NCBI GenBank assembly: GCA_019426215.1
Contig: CM033394.1
Span: forward strand, 46,064,423 to 46,128,422
Length of the DNA stretch: 64,000 bases
Source: Buddleja alternifolia
Taxonomy: Eukaryota; Streptophyta; Magnoliopsida; Lamiales; Scrophulariaceae
Direction: 5' to 3'
In this document: positions 23,565-34,856 of the stretch, in pieces
Layout of the letters: each line of letters begins with the position of its first letter
How positions within the stretch are numbered: position 1 is the first letter of the stretch
Made by a program: the position numbers and the translations under genes
Notes under the pieces: model-generated
What the model saw: the letters and a program-made list of their open reading frames with translations, nothing else
Databases searched by the model: none
Told to the model about the DNA's origin: nothing

Positions 23565-23974
23565 AAGTATTTATTTATTATCTCGCAATAAATTTTGAAA
23601 CCTTAAAAGGATGAGGTCTAATATTTCTCAATCGAAATTATCAAAATAATAATAATATTTCTCAATCGCTCTCAAGATATGAAGGGGCCATTAAACCCTG
23701 TTCAAAATCATGTGCAGTGCTTGCATCGCACAATTGCACACTAAGTGAAAACAAGACAATTAATACCTAAAATAATCTTTCCGGTGAAGATATTCGATTG
23801 GAGTCTTCTTATCACCACATAATATTTTCAAGTCATTCTCAGGAGTTAGTTCTCGTATTTCTAGTTTCATCAAATTATTCATATGGTGGAGCCCATATGG
23901 AATGAATCGTCAATTAATGATTGTGATTATATTAGAATTTAAAAACCCGAGACTTTCTAAGTTTGTGATACTTA

Positions 23975-24319
23975 GGGAGTGTTTGCAAACTCTACTGATT
24001 ATACAAAATTGATTATAATTGAAAATAATTAGAATTGATAAAAAATCAAAAGTTGATAGTGTTTGCAAATACATGTGAAAAGTGAAAAAAAACTGCAGAT
24101 GATTGTTTGCAAAAAAAGTGATTCATATATCTAAAATATAATTATTTTAATTACAAAAATACCATAATCACTTTTAAGCACCCATTTACCAGCTTGTAGA
24201 TTATGGATTAATATCACTTAATTTAAGAGAATCAAAATCACAATTTGAGTTTGCAAACATTTCCAAATAAATTAAGTTAATCCATAATCTAATAAGCACT
24301 TAATTTAAGAAACAGTCCC
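23975..24319. mobile_element. Tourist-like (PIF/Harbinger) MITE, 345 bp
   Basis: The ends GGGAGTGTTTG and AAACAGTCCC are inverted and flanked by TTA on both sides (23972-23974 and 24320-24322), the Harbinger target duplication. The interior is AT-rich with further inverted blocks around AATCCATAATCTA. There is no transposase. Confidence 0.8.
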
Positions 24320-24522
24320 TTAGAATATTTCTTGATGAATGGAAAATGAAATTAAACTATTAGATTTATAGTAAACAAAATTATCCGCTTGAGGAACCTT
24401 ATTATTGGCCAACCAAAGGGTACTAGAGCCCCTTTCTTTAAATTTAGTAGCATTTTTAGTTTTTTCTTCATTAGTACTAAATCAATACATTCTGTATATG
24501 CTCTCTTTTGTATTATATATAA

Positions 24523-25059
24523 TGATGTGAACCAATTTTACTTAGGGCATAATTGTCGCTAGTTCACCTATGGATTTGGACCGGGTTATCACCCCGGCAT
24601 AACTAGTATAAATCATATGGGCGAGCCTACTATGCCCAAGGTATTTTATGAAATGAGTCCATTCTGTCAAAAGGGCCAACAATAATAATTGGACTAATAA
24701 ATATGAAAAACATATTTATTAGTTTATTATATATTCTAATGGATTGAAAATAAGACTTTAGCGCAGACCCATAACCAACTCTATAAATACTCTGAGGGTA
24801 ACCAAAAATGGGGATATGCTCTCCCCACCAAAAAAAGTGCTAGAGAGAAAGTAGCTGACAATTACAGAGACTAAACCCACCGTTGAACTACGAGAAGACT
24901 TGATCCCACCAAAGTGGGTACGTAGGCAGTTCGCCTATAACGAGTGCAGTCTAAACAATAACAACCTTAGCACCTAATTTGTCGTGTGTTGGGTCAGATT
25001 TCCTCCCCAAGTGGCAATCATGTGACAATTTCACATACTAACAATTTTACCCCGCATCA
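24523..25059 (+). mobile_element. Solo LTR, 537 bp
   Basis: The sequence runs from TGATGTGAACC to CCGCATCA between perfect 5-bp duplications TATAA (24518-24522 and 25060-25064). It contains CTCTCCCCACC, GTGCTAGAGAGAAAGTA and GGGTACGTAGGCAG blocks that are shared with the solo LTR at 45253-45802, so they are one family. No internal retroelement sequence remains, which is the expected product of LTR-LTR recombination. The orientation is the one giving TATA-like TATAAATACTC near 24781. Confidence 0.87.
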
Positions 25060-25064
25060 TATAA

Positions 25065-25548
25065 TATATTAACAATTGAGGATAAGCAGAATATATCAAA
25101 TAACTTGGACGGAAAGTTGTTGGGGTTATGAGTTATGACCACTACGCCAAAAAGATGTTGTTGGACCACATTTATATTTTTTTGGGTCTAAACCATAGGT
25201 AGCCCTTAACAACATTTATATCTTTCTAGCTAAAATGTACATACAACCAATCAAGAGAGTCTCACAAGTCTAAACTCTGCAGCTCGTATAATCACCAATG
25301 TATGATGAATTCAACATGAATTCCATCACATAAATTACTTTAATTATCTCATAATCAAAGTGCCCAGAGCTCCTAAATATGACAAAAAATGGTTTTAATT
25401 ATTATAATTAGAGTGTCAGTGCGAGAACTCCAAAGAATGACTCATGCTTGTATTGTTAGAAACATCAAACTAATTATTCACTATTCTCATGGACTCAAAA
25501 TTTATTGTCCCTGAAAGATCGATCTAATGCAATATAGTTTCAATACTA
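25065..25548. other. Intergenic, nothing recognised
   Basis: AT-rich DNA without a recognisable gene or repeat. Confidence 0.5.
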
Positions 25549-25699
25549 TTAGAGCTTGTTTGGTTGCTATGTTTAGGGGGGTTGGGCTAAATAAACCCAA
25601 GTAACTTCATGTTTGGTTGCATTTTGGGAGGTGGGGTTTGTAACCATTCGGCCCGCAAGGCCCGATACATATTCCCTAGTTTGGCAGGTTTGTGGATCC

Positions 25700-26527
25700 C
25701 TTTGAAAAAAAATGGATTTTAAGAGTTTTACAAAGTGTGTGTTCCACCACTTTTGTGTACGAAATTCGAACACCGTACGTATCCGGAATACAAAAGATTA
25801 TTGGATAATCTTAATCTACGTTCCAAGTAGATGAGATTAGCATTTCGAATTTCTCAATTCGGACTTGTAACGAATGAGAAATTAAGTGCTAAAGTGAGGT
25901 GTTTGAACTTGTATATCCCACATAGGATATAAATCACTATTCAAGTGGGTTTATAATTCCTTACCTCAAGACAAGGGTTTGGCCCTTGGGTCATCCACTT
26001 TGGGCCTTTGTGTGAAAGGGGGAGGAGCTATGCAATTGTGTCTATGACCAATTTCTTAGCTCCTCACTCGGGCGGTCCGATGGACCGGACCACGGGCTCG
26101 GGTCGTGGGCCTTGGCCTTGGCCTTGAGGTGTTTCTTGTGGGCATGGGCTTGGGCCTCTCTATTATTCTTTTTGGACAAAAGTTTAATTGGGCTTCCCAG
26201 AAAATCCAACAAAGCTAAATTTGATTTTATTAAATCAATTTGAATTAATAAAATGCTGGCCACATTTTTTTTAATTCGAATTAAATTTAATTCAGCCTTC
26301 TAGAAGACTATTTCATAACAGCCATAACATCTGATTTATTTGTGCTGTTACAAAATGGTTAATGGCAGAATTAAATTTCTGATTTAATTCTATCAGGTTT
26401 TTCACCTATATAAAGGGGTCCTCCAGCATTCTGAAATTCACACCAACTCAAACACATTCTCTCTAGTGTTCTTGAGTTCATCATATCATCATCAAATATT
26501 TCTTAAGTTTTTCAGTAGTTTAGTAAA
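25700..26527 (+). repeat. Copia left LTR, 3'-truncated
   Basis: It aligns almost base for base with 29239 to about 30145. The main differences are in the GGGCTCGG/CTTGG minisatellite near 26090-26150 and the altered first bases (CTTTGAAAA against TGTTGGAAAA). Homology stops after TTTAGTAAA. Confidence 0.9.
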
Positions 26528-28480
26528 CATTCATTATTCAACAAACGACTGCACCATATTCACCTCAATCAAATGGTGTTGCTGAACGAAAAAACATACT
26601 CTTAAAGAAATGATGAATACGATGTTGATAAATTCTGGATTACCTCAGAATTTGTGGGGGGAGGCGATCCTCTCTGCCAATTATATTCTTAATAAAATTC
26701 CCCACAAAAGTCGGAGTGAGACTCCTTACGAACTCTGAAAAGGTCACAAACCTTCGTATAAATACCTCAAAGTGTGGGGGTGTTTGGCTAAGGTAGAAGT
26801 ACCCAAACCCAAACAAGTTAAGATAGGGCCTAAAACTATTGATTGCATATTCATCGGTTATGCACTCAATAGTAGCGCCTATCGATTTCTGGTACATAAA
26901 TCTGAAATTTCTGAGATTCATGAAGGTACCATCATGGAATCTAGAAATGCTTCGTTCTTTGAGGATATCTTTCCAAATAAGGAAAGAACTGAACAAGATC
27001 TTCTTAAAAGAACACATGAAGCATCTACGAGTAGTTCTAATCCCGAGGATGTAGAACCACGGCGTAGTAAAAGGGCAAAAGTTCCTAAATCATTCGGTCC
27101 CGATTTTGTATCATATACATTAGAAGGGGAACCTAGAGCGATTAAGGAAGCTTTGAACAGTCCAGATGCTCAACTCTGGAAAGAGGCTATCAAAAGTGAA
27201 ATTGAGTCTATTATGCACAACCATACCTGGGAGTTGGTTGATCTTCCAAAGGGAAGTAAGCCTTTAGGCTGTAAATGGATTCTCAAATGAAAATATAAGA
27301 CCGATGGATCTGTTGATAAGTATAAGGCCTGTCTGGTAGTCAAAGGATACCGACAAACAGAGGGTCTAGATTTCTTTGATACTTATTCTCCAGTAACGAG
27401 AATAACATCCATAAGATTATTCATCGCTATTGCCGCGCTGCATAACCTTGAGATACATCAAATGGATGTTAAGATTGCGTTTCTGAACGGAGAATTAAAA
27501 GAAGAAATATATATGGAACAACCCGAGGGGTATGTTGCTCCTGGACAGGAGAAAAAGGTGTGTAAACTTGTAAATTCCTTGTATGGACTTAAACAAGCGC
27601 CAAAGCAGTGGCATGAAAAATTTGATAACACTATGTTATTAAATGGTTTCAAGATAAACGAGTGCGACAAATGCGTGTATGTTAGACAAACACATAACAC
27701 ATATGTTGTAGTGTGTCTCTATGTCGATGACATGCTAATTATGGGTAGTAATCATGAAATCATCATGAATACTAAAGGAATGTTAAAAAAGAACTTTGAC
27801 ATGAAAGATATGGGGTTGGCAGATGTTATACTTGGGATTAAAATCTTAAGAACATCTGAAGGAATCACACTGTCACAGTCTCATTATGTTGAGACAGTTC
27901 TGGAAAAATTCCTTCCCAACGACAGTGCGATTGTTAAGACGCCAGTAGACATGAGCGTACACCTAAGTAAAAACTATGGCGAACCCGTGTCACAGTTAGA
28001 GTATGCTAGGGTCATTGGGAGTTTAATGTATATCATGAACTGTACCCGCCCTGATCTAGCTTACTCTATGAGCAAGTTGAATAGGTTCACAAGTAATCCT
28101 AGTTTAGACCACTGGAAGGCCTTAACTAGAGTACTTAAGTACTTAAAGTACACAAAGAGCTTTGGATTACACTACTCAAGATATCCAGCTGTAATAGAAG
28201 GATACAGCGATGCTAATTGGATATCAGACACAAATGACTCTAAGTCCACGAGTGGGTATATTTTTACCATCGGTGGTGGAACGGTGTCATGGAAATCATC
28301 TAAGCAAACTTGCATAGCCCGATCCACAATGGAATCAGAATTCATAGCTTTAGACAAAGCTGGTGAAGAAGCTGAGTGGCTACGAAATTTCTTAGAAGAT
28401 GTTCCCTGTTGGGAAAAACCAGTGCCCCCTATCTTAATTCATTGTGACTGTCAGTCGGCAATTGGTAGGGCGCAAAATAG

Positions 28481-28519
<39 letters not shown>

Positions 28520-28670
28520 CAATAGCATTAAACAATTGATCTCTAACGGAATAATTTCCATTGATTATGTGAAATCAAAGAAGAATATTGCAGATCCTTT
28601 GACGAAAGGATTGCCTAGAGATCAAGGAGAATACCTATCAAGAGGAATGGGTTTAAAGACTACAAATTAA
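26528..28670 (+). pseudogene. Copia pol remnant: integrase end, RT, RNase H
   Basis: The fragment begins in the integrase C-terminus (SPQSNGVAERKN near 26563-26598) and loses frame by a one-base deletion near 26600. It then continues in one frame to 28670 with in-frame TGA stops at 26736-26738 and 27288-27290. The last 402 codons (27465-28670) are open. They contain the RT motif YVDDM (27721-27735) and the RNase H region with TMESEFIAL and a final ADPLTKGLP motif. RT copies element RNA to cDNA and RNase H removes the RNA. With three lesions and no gag this copy encodes no working polyprotein. Confidence 0.93.
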
Positions 28671-29238
28671 AGAATGGACACAGTGGTAACCCAACCATGT
28701 TGACTGGAGATCCCAAGATCTTAGTTCAATGGGAAAACTAAGCTGTGAATATTCGGTGAGGCACTTAAGAGTTTAATTCACATAAACTCTAAACCCATTT
28801 CTATGATAAAGAAGCGCAACCTGCAAGTTGTAGCAAAGGTTAAGTTGGGCTTTTAATGATTCCTACACTGTCTAAATGAAGTGAAGTATAGCAGGATACT
28901 CTTAATTAGGAAGTCACCTATGTAAGTGTGAGGTGTAGGCCGCCTCAACATTGAGTAAAATGTAAACACTACTGAAACCAAGAGGGGGTGTCACGGCCAA
29001 AATGGACCCAACCATGAGAACTGAAAAACTGTTGAAAGTTTATTATGTGAATATCGTTGCCTGGGTTTACACGAACGGCTGACCAATTCAAGACATCACG
29101 TTCATTGGGTAGCCTAGTAAATCCGATGATATTTCACTAAGAAAGGTTCAAAGCCAAAAGCTACCTCTTCTGATGTGATAAACTTTCAATCGAAATCTCA
29201 AGAGCATGCATTGCATTAATTTCATTCGTGTGGGGGAT

Positions 29239-30333
29239 TGTTGGAAAAAATGTATTTTAAGAGTTTTACAAAGTGTGTGTTCCACCACTTTTGTGTACGA
29301 AATTCGAACACCGTACGTATCCGGGATACAAAAGATTATTGGATAATCTTAATCTACGTTCCAAGTAGATGAGATTAGCATTTCGAATTTCTCAATTCGG
29401 ACTTGTAACGAGTGAGAAATTAAGTGCTAAAGTGAGGTGTTTGAACTTGTATATCCCACATAGGATATAAATCACTATTCAAGTGGGTTTATAATTCCTT
29501 ACCTCAAGACAAGGGTTTGGCCCTTGGGTCATCCACTTTGGGCCTTTGTGTGAAAGGGGGGGGAGCTATGCAATTGTGTTTATGACCAATTTCTTAGCTC
29601 CTCACTCGGGCGGTCCGGTGGACCGGACCGGACCTCGGACCACGGACCACGGGCTCGGGCTCGAGCTCGGGCTCGGGCCGGGTCCGAGTCGTGGGCCTGG
29701 GCCTTTGTCTTGGTCTTGGTCTTGTAGCTTGTGGCTTGAGGTGTTTGGTGTGGGCATGGGCTTGGGCCTATTTATTATTCTTTTTGGACAAAAGTTTAAT
29801 TGGGCTTCCCAAAAAATCCAACAAAGCTAAATTTGATTTTATTAAATCAATTTGAATTAATAAAATGATGGCCACATTTTTTTTAATTCGAATTAAATTT
29901 AATTCAGCCTTCTAGAAGACTATTTCATAACAGCCATAATATCTGATTTATTTGTGCTATTACAAAATGGTTAATGGCAGAATTAAATTTCTGATTTAAT
30001 TCTATCTGATTTTTCACCTATATAAAGGGGTCCTCCAACATTCTGAAATTCACACCAACTCAAACACATTCTCTCTAGTGTTCTTGAGTTCATCATATCA
30101 TCATCAAATATTTCTTGAGTTTTTCAGCAGTTTAGTAAAGTTCGTTTTTTTTCTGAAATTGAAGTGGTTCAATCTTCAGAAAAGGTTTCGTTGTATCTTG
30201 GGACACGTTTTGTCAAAGCCGGTACCACCTATAGCCGAGGCAATTTCGTGTTACGGATAGAGTTAATTTTCGCCTCGAAACACTCTCATCCTTTTCTTTC
30301 ATTTTTCAAATTGTTCGTTAAATTTGTTCAACA
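29239..30333 (+). repeat. Copia right LTR, 1095 bp
   Basis: It starts TGTTGGAAAAAATG after the polypurine tract and ends TTCAACA before the GATCC duplication. It has a TATATAAAGG promoter-like element near 30019 and a GGGCTCGG-rich minisatellite at about 29615-29745 that is longer than in the left LTR. Confidence 0.9.
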
Positions 30334-31321
30334 GATCCCACCTATGAGGTGGGATCCACAAACCCACGTCTAAATCCCATAGGGTTACAAAACAAGGTGG
30401 ACTAAAATACCCCTTATTATCAATACACAACAACACGTGTATATTTTTCAGAGCAGAGTATTGTCTTCCTTTCTCACATGCCCCGGTGAAGCTCTCTTCC
30501 ATAACCATAACTGCTCGCTGTGAACCTTCAAATCTTCGAAATCCGTTCGAGAAATCTGAGATCCGATTTTCAACACATGAGTAAGCGAAATTGGGTCTTC
30601 ATCAATCATCTTACCGTTCAAGCAGATTATTTTTCCACGGATTGTAATTATCATCTCTGACGCTCCATCCCACTCTCTGAAGCAATCTCAACAACAATAT
30701 TGGGGAAAATATCGCCTACCGAATTTTTCCATTTTTGAACTCTCAGATCTATTCACATTTCATGTTCAATTGATTTCGATTCTGGTGCGTAGATATCAAC
30801 TCATTTTCCTGATTTTAGTGCTTGACAATTTTGTAATTAAATTGAAATGCGTAATTTTTTCTGTTGTTGTTGTTGTTGATCATTTTAAGTTATATTTTGG
30901 GGATAAAGAAATTGCGATTTCAGAAATCGTCAGTGGAAATTTGATGTCTACCATGAACTGCATAAGCTAGAGGCCGGAGTTCTGGGGCGAAAGAGAAAAG
31001 ACGCAGTTTCTTTCCCAGTTGGAGTGGAGAGTTTTTTTTTTTTTTGAACAGTAGTCGAGAGTTTTTTTTGGTTTTGAGGGGAGGAGGGTAATTTTTGGAA
31101 TTGTACTTTGAGAAAAAGGATAATTTGGTAAATTATTAACATTCCCTCAATTAATTTTTTTTCAACCAAACATCAGTTATATTGAGCGTGTGCATATCCA
31201 GGCCTAGTTTTTCTTCAACCAATCAAAAATTGGGATAGGATTATTGTGCCATGCCAAAGGATTAAATCCTGTTGGGATTGAATCCTATATAATCCCAACC
31301 CTCCAACCAAACGAGGCGTTA

Positions 31322-32209
31322 ATATTATATGAGTTGAATGATAAAAATCCAACTACCTTACCGTGACTTGTTTAAAACCCTACCAAAAAAAGAAAAGAAA
31401 AAGAAAATCCTACCATAATCTAATGATGAAATATTGATCGAGTTTATTACACTCGGTCGGTTTACCATGAGATGACTTTAGCAATTTACAGTTTGTGACT
31501 TTTCTCTTTATATTTTGGAGTAATATAGGGTCTGGTCCATGATTAAAAAATTATCTGTCCCAATTTGTCGGGTAAGGGTCCCCTTCGTCTAGAATTTTAA
31601 AAGAAAAATTAAGGAGAATGTATTGCTTTTTATATCTGTTAATAATGCTATCTACATTCCATGTGTGTCATTCAATTCCTATATATGCCTTTTCAAATAT
31701 TATTATTATTATTATTATTATTTGTCTTCTAATTTATATGTGTGTGTTTTCACTTTAAATTATTCCGCAACATGTCAGGTGTGATTAAAGTACAATTTAT
31801 GGTTCTAATTCGAGTAATTTTTCAAAAGCTTACGAATCACAATTTCTATATAATGATTTTATATATGAATCTTAATATATGAATAACTGTAGTTGTCTTG
31901 TAAATCAAAGGTGGAAGGTTGAATATTGTGCCGGTAGTTATGAATATTTTTGAAAAGAATTAAATTCTACCTAGCTGGCAAATTAAGCCAACTTGTACTA
32001 TGGAATCTGTCATATTAATAGGAATTTGAAGTCCATTTTGATACCTCCTCTACCTGAGAAATTTTAACTAACAATTACATATATAAATATTATCTAAATC
32101 ATGTTTCCTCATAGTTCTCATTTTATTTTATTTGTGATTTCTTCTTCATATTCGATCTCTCGTATTGTCATGATATTGTTTCCTGTCATTTACTTTAGGA
32201 TTAAATACA
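31322..32209. other. Intergenic, nothing recognised
   Basis: AT-rich DNA with an (ATT)n microsatellite at about 31696-31722. No gene was seen. Confidence 0.5.
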
Positions 32210-32282
32210 GTTAATTTGCACCCCTGGAGTATAGTGCATATATCAAATACCCCTTTTAACTATCAAAACTTTCAATTACCCC

Positions 32283-32892
32283 TGTTAGGAATCAAGGCTT
32301 TCAATGGTGAAATAACGAGAAAATATAAAAAATTATGGGAAAACTAAAGCAATAAAGAATACAAAGAATTTCTGGTGGAAACCCAATCAAGGAAAAAAAT
32401 CACCTCCAACTAAATCTTTTATTTCAACCCTCAAAGTGATTCAATATTTACAAGAGTGAGTTTTAATATTTATAGAGTTACAAGAGTCAAACCCTAATTT
32501 AAGTAGGGAAACTAATCCTAACATGCTAGGGAATACATCCCAAACAATTAGGAAATAATTCCATACAAGATAAGACTCAAAATTATGTCAAAATCCACCA
32601 AAATAGGAAAAATCGTCGAAAAAACGTGTTGCTAGCGCCCTACCCGCCCCTAGGCGCCATACAATAGCACCTGGGCGCTACCCTTCTATCTGGAGCGCCT
32701 GGGCGCCATCAAGGGGTGCCTGGGGGCCACCATGGAGGCGTCTGGGGGCCACGATCAATGTCTGCGCCCCTCGACTTCAATTTTCCGACTCCTTTTTATC
32801 CTTTTGCGATCCCGGTCAACCCCGACCCTTCTTGACTCTATTTTGGCTCTTCTTCTTGACCTTATTTTGATCTGAATCCACCAAACTCATCA
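32283..32892 (-). repeat. 3' LTR of the gag-protease element, 610 bp
   Basis: The plus strand reads TGTTAGGAATC...CTCATCA. It carries a GC-rich minisatellite at about 32630-32765 built from GCGCCTGGGCGCCA-like near-palindromic units, with more copies than the 5' LTR. That accounts for most of the 90-bp length difference. Confidence 0.9.
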
Positions 32893-33002
32893 ATCTCCCA
32901 CTTGGAGACTAATCAAAATAACCCGAATTCAAACTTGAACAAAAAAAACTTTTTCACTTCTCCTAAGTGAAAAGACCCGATCTAGTTCGAACATCTCCAA
33001 AC

Positions 33003-34169
33003 TCAATGGAGATCAATTGAGGCATCTCCATGCCCCATCAATTCGTCCGGCTCAAGTGACCCCCTCTTGATGGACTCTCTCTTCTTTTTCAACGTGTACA
33101 ATGTTCCCTTTCTCGAACCATTTGCCACTACTCTATTCTCTTTGGTGATCACCCAAGATCCACCACTGAATACCGTGGTATATCCCTCTCGGTCTAACTG
33201 ACCCATGGATATAAGGTTCCTCCTAAGATCTAGAACATGTCTCACCCTACTCAACTTGAATCTCACTCCATTGGCATCCTCGATGTCAACATCACCCTTA
33301 CCTACTGTGTTCAAGGTTTCGTCTCCTCCTAGACAAACCTTTCCAAACTCACCGGAAACATAGTTGGCCAATATTCTTTCCCTCGATATAGAGTGATAGG
33401 ATGCACCTGAATCCAAAATTCAAGTACCCCTTGGATCCTTTGTACAACAAACCAAAGCATCACCATGATCCTCTGTCACGGTACTCACGGATCCCTTATC
33501 TTGTTTTTTCTTCTTATCTTTCTTCGGCTCCTTGCACTTGTTTTGGTAGTGCCTGTATTCCACGCAATTAAAGCATTCTACTTCCTCCTTGCGTTTTTCC
33601 CGGTGACTCTTTTGACTGCTTCTTCCTCCGACACTTAAGGCTCTTGCCATAATTTTCCCAGATTCTTTCCTACGAATATCCTCGCTCAGAATCATATCCC
33701 GGATTTTTTGAAGTTTCAGAGTCTTATCCCCGGAAGAACTACTCACCGCAGTCACAATTGCACTCCAACTATCAGGCAAGGATAAAAGTAGGATCAAAGC
33801 TTGGATCTCATCATCGAACGTGATTTCTATCGAACTCAACTGAGTTAAAATCACATTGAATTCGTTGATGTGATCCATCACAGATCCACCTTCACCCATC
33901 CTCAAATTAAATAATCTACGCATCAAACATACCTTGTTCGAGGTGGATGGCTTCTCGTACGTATCTGATAGCGCCTCCATCAGACCCGATGTAGTCTCCT
34001 CTTTGATGATGTTGAAAGCAACATTCCTTGCTAGCGTCAACCGAACCACACCCAGAGCTTGGCGATCTGGCAATGCCCAATCTTCATCCGTCATCTTCGC
34101 CGGTTTCTTTCCCGTCAACGGTTCGTGTAGCTTTTCTGATACAAATAATCCTCTATCTGCATCTTCCAA
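33003..34169 (-). pseudogene. Copia-type gag and truncated protease, one stop codon
   Basis: The gag frame starts at 34169 and runs to 33420. It contains the Copia gag (UBN2/DUF4219-like) region and a zinc knuckle beginning CFNC with spacing C-x2-C-x4-H-x4-C, in which the usual Gly after the second Cys is changed. A TGA at 33417-33419 then interrupts the frame just before the protease motif DSGAS, where a Trp codon would be usual. The same frame continues to a stop near 33003 and covers only the protease region. Gag packages element RNA. A single stop means this copy gives gag without protease unless it is read through. Nothing past protease is present. Confidence 0.88.
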
Positions 34170-34336
34170 AAACCAAAATCCCTACCATCGAACCTATATA
34201 TCTTAACTTTTCCCTCATCACCAGCCATAGCTCCCACTCGACAAAAAACTCAAAGCTAATCTAAGCTTTCGTGTTTACCCTCAGATCTAGTTCTAAGACG
34301 TCTTCTAACACTTAAACCCTAAGCTCTGATACCATT

Positions 34337-34856
34337 TGTTAGGAATCAAGGCTTTCAATGGTGAAACAACAACGAGAAAATATAAGAAAATATGGGAAAA
34401 CAAAAGCAATAAAGAAAACAAAGAATTTCTGGTGGAAACCCAATCAAGGGAAAAAATCACTTCCAACTAGATCTTTTATTTCAACTCTCAAAGTGATTCA
34501 ATGTTTACAAGAGTGAGTTCTAATATTTATAGAGTTACAAGAGTCAAACCCTAATCTAAGTAGGGAAACTAATCCTAACATACTAAGGAATACATCCCAA
34601 ACAATTAGGAAACAATTTCATACAAGATATGACTCAAAATTATGCCAAAATCCGCCAAAATAGGAAAAATCGTCGAATGCGCCTGGGCGCCACCATGGCC
34701 GCGCCTGGGCGCCACGATCAGTGTCTGCGCCTTCCCGGCTTCATTTTTCTGACTCTCTTTTATCCTTTTGCGATTCCGGTCAACTTCGACCCTTCTTAGC
34801 TCTATTTTGACTCATCTTCTTGACCTTATTTTGATCCGACTCCACCAAACCCATCA
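34337..34856 (-). repeat. 5' LTR of the gag-protease element, 520 bp
   Basis: It is highly similar to 32283-32892 but has only two GCGCCTGGGCGCCAC units (about 34679-34715). It is followed inward by two spacer bases and the primer-binding site. Confidence 0.9.

Larger units (their letters stand above)
25700..30333 (+). mobile_element. Internally deleted Ty1/Copia retrotransposon, 4.6 kb
   Basis: A partial left LTR (25700-26527) and a full right LTR (29239-30333) flank a pol fragment. The target duplication is GATCC (25695-25699 and 30334-30338). The left LTR lacks its last 200 bp or so. Primer-binding site, gag, protease and most of integrase are missing, so a single deletion joins the LTR at 26527 directly to the integrase C-terminus. 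A polypurine tract TGGGGGAT lies just before the right LTR. The element is dead for autonomous replication. Confidence 0.92.
25552..31318. mobile_element. Harbinger-like element interrupted by a Copia element
   Basis: The outer ends GAGCTTGTTTGGTTG (25552) and CAACCAAACGAGGCG (ending 31318) are inverted repeats flanked by TTA at 25549-25551 and 31319-31321. Without the Copia insertion (25700-30333 plus its duplication) the element would be about 1.1 kb. Its right part (30339-31318) has moderate GC islands and a minus-strand open stretch at 30448-30654 that I do not recognise; it might be captured host sequence or old transposon coding sequence. Confidence 0.65.
32283..34856 (-). mobile_element. 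Non-autonomous Copia-type element carrying only gag and protease
   Basis: Read on the minus strand, the 5' LTR is 34337-34856 and the 3' LTR is 32283-32892. The 5-bp duplication ACCCC flanks both ends. A primer-binding site TGGTATCAGAGC (plus positions 34323-34334) pairs with initiator Met-tRNA, and the polypurine tract AAGTGGGAGAT precedes the 3' LTR. Between them lie only gag and a protease start, with no integrase, RT or RNase H. The layout resembles TR-GAG-type elements, which are moved by a partner's enzymes. A simple internal deletion of a full Copia element is the alternative. Confidence 0.88.

Noticed and set aside
33934..34264. Plus-strand open frames at the gag locus
   Set aside because: They are the antisense of the gag coding region and show no domain.
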